DNA of 7,546 bases from an uncultured Ruminococcus sp. (GTDB lineage Bacteria; Bacillota; Clostridia; Oscillospirales; Ruminococcaceae), in the NCBI GenBank assembly GCA_937898375.1, contig CALEJX010000368.1, positions 1 to 7,546 on the forward strand. The letters are read 5' to 3'. This document shows, in pieces, positions 6,631 through 7,546 of this stretch. The notes under the pieces were generated by a model. The model was not told the origin of the DNA. It was given only the letters and a program-made list of their open reading frames with translations, and did not search any database. Made by a program: the position numbers and the translations under genes. The first letter of the stretch is position 1, and each line of letters begins with the position of its first letter.

Positions 6631-7371
6631 ATGAACGAAGAACAAGAGAAAGAAATATTAGACGAGGCAAAAATACAAACTGCAAGGCATAAGAAAAAAA
6701 TACAGATAATAAGCCTTGTTGCAATAATAGCGGTCATACTCATAGCCACAGTGGCGTGTATCCCCCTTGTGAAAGCGCTCTACAGCGACGGCGGTATGAC
6801 AGCGCTGGAGCATAAGCTGGATAAATACAGCGGCTTTGTGGGCGTGCTTATCTTCACTTTCATACAAGCCCTGCAAGTGGTCATAGCGGTCATACCGCCT
6901 ATACAAGTGGTGGGCGGCGTGCTGTTCGGCTGGTTCTGGGGCGGACTGCTGTCCTTCTTAGGTACGCTCTTAGGCACAATGGCGATATTCGTACTTGTGA
7001 AAAAATTCGGCAGACCAATAGTCGAAGCTTTCGTTGACGAGAAACAGCTAAAAAAATTCAAGTTCCTGCAAAACGAGAAAAAGCTCACAGTTATCCTTAT
7101 AATCCTCTACCTCATACCTGGCATACCAAAGGACGTTATCTCCTATATCGTCCCCTTGACCCCCATAAGCAAAAAGGACTTTTTCTACTATGTGATGCCC
7201 TGCAGATTACCTGCAATAATGCTCTCCACCGTTTTGGGCAGCAACGTAAAAAGCGGCAACTTCACAGTGGTGCTTGTGGTGCTTGGAGTGGCTCTTGTGG
7301 CGGCAGTAGTAGGCTTCTTGTTCAAAGATGTTATAGTGAATAAAATGAGACAACATAAGAAGAGCAAATAA
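6631..7371 (+). CDS. TVP38/TMEM64 (VTT/DedA superfamily) membrane protein
   Basis: 246 residues. A charged cytoplasmic N-terminus (1-23) precedes a first helix at about 24-46. The VTT core follows, with FIQALQVVIAVIPP (77-90), a glycine-rich VVGGVLFGWFWGG (93-105) and the family hallmark YLIPGIPKDVISY (160-172), then a final helix at about 212-233 and a basic tail (RQHKKSK). Members of the wider VTT/DedA superfamily include lipid scramblases and undecaprenyl-phosphate translocases; the role of bacterial TVP38 proteins is generally unsettled. The start at 6631 follows GGTGA (6620-6624) six bases upstream and lies 12 bases after the previous stop, so it is the last gene of the four-gene operon. 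No clear terminator follows before the tRNA promoter. Confidence 0.92.
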   Translation: MNEEQEKEILDEAKIQTARHKKKIQIISLVAIIAVILIATVACIPLVKALYSDGGMTALEHKLDKYSGFVGVLIFTFIQALQVVIAVIPPIQVVGGVLFGWFWGGLLSFLGTLLGTMAIFVLVKKFGRPIVEAFVDEKQLKKFKFLQNEKKLTVILIILYLIPGIPKDVISYIVPLTPISKKDFFYYVMPCRLPAIMLSTVLGSNVKSGNFTVVLVVLGVALVAAVVGFLFKDVIVNKMRQHKKSK

Positions 7372-7420
7372 GTAAAGTTGCACAAAGTTGAATTTCGACG
7401 AAAAAAATGTAAAAAAGTGC

Positions 7421-7449
7421 TTGACAAAAGGCTCTTGTAGTGGTATAAT
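7421..7449 (+). promoter_or_regulatory. Perfect-consensus promoter of the tRNA-Gly gene
   Basis: TTGACA (7421-7426), exactly 17 bases, then TATAAT (7444-7449), with an extended -10 TG at 7441-7442. Transcription should start near 7456, giving a leader of about 55 bases before the tRNA, which RNase P would remove. The leader has a small hairpin (GCCT 7494-7497 with AGGC 7502-7505). Confidence 0.92.
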
Positions 7450-7510
7450 AAATATCGTTGATTGAGCGGTAAGCTTGAGAGACCACACGAAGCGCCTAGT
7501 CAGGCAGTAT

Positions 7511-7546
7511 GCGGGTGTAGTTCAGTGGTAGAACTCCAGCCTTCCA
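7511..7546 (+). tRNA. tRNA-Gly (anticodon UCC), 5' part, cut by window end
   Basis: Acceptor strand GCGGGTG (7511-7517), then TA, D-stem GTTC (7520-7523) with GAAC (7531-7534) around loop AGTGGTA, and the anticodon stem CCAGC (7536-7540). The loop starts CTTCCA, which places the anticodon TCC at 7543-7545, reading GGA/GGG codons. The window ends at position 37, so the 3' half cannot be checked, and more tRNAs may follow. Confidence 0.93.

Noticed and set aside
7384..7396. Dyad GTTG/CGAC after the VTT gene as a possible terminator
   Set aside because: Only four pairs including a G-U, and it is followed by As and not Ts on the + strand.

Overview
The window reads as chromosome from a low-to-mid GC Gram-positive gut-type Clostridia, most likely a Ruminococcus-like member of the Oscillospiraceae. 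The reasons are strong AGGAG-type ribosome binding sites, sigma-A promoters, the 'GTAGGGG' family of intergenic hairpin repeats common in these genomes, and a DUF5685 plus J-domain gene pair. The genus is an inference; no rRNA or other marker gene is present. All genes are on the + strand.

Layout. (1) 1-478 is non-coding and holds dispersed repeats, including a perfect 27-base inverted repeat (145-171 and 303-329). (2) 494-3992 is a two-gene operon encoding the two halves of a heterodimeric type IV ABC exporter; the genes overlap by 8 bases. The first subunit has degenerate Walker B and H-loop residues and the second has a degenerate signature motif, so the dimer should have one good and one poor ATP site. 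(3) 3993-4453 is non-coding: a strong hairpin just after the exporter, a cloverleaf-like repeat, a GTAGGGG hairpin with a T tract that looks like a terminator, and a pyrimidine-rich tract. (4) 4553-7371 is a tight four-gene operon behind a clear sigma-A promoter (4454-4483): a DUF5685 protein, a J-domain/TPR protein with a cysteine-rich tail, a small polytopic membrane protein resembling ECF S-components, and a TVP38/TMEM64 (VTT) membrane protein. (5) 7421-7546 is a perfect-consensus promoter followed by the 5' half of a tRNA-Gly(UCC) gene cut by the window end.

How the genes work together. The exporter pair is a self-contained drug or lipid efflux pump. The four-gene operon is the part with least known biology: three of its four products are uncharacterised. 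The DUF5685 protein carries two DDxxD motifs about 100 residues apart, a layout that recalls class I isoprenoid synthases. Together with a VTT-family membrane protein this suggests, as speculation only, a lipid or isoprenoid role at the membrane with a DnaK-recruiting partner.
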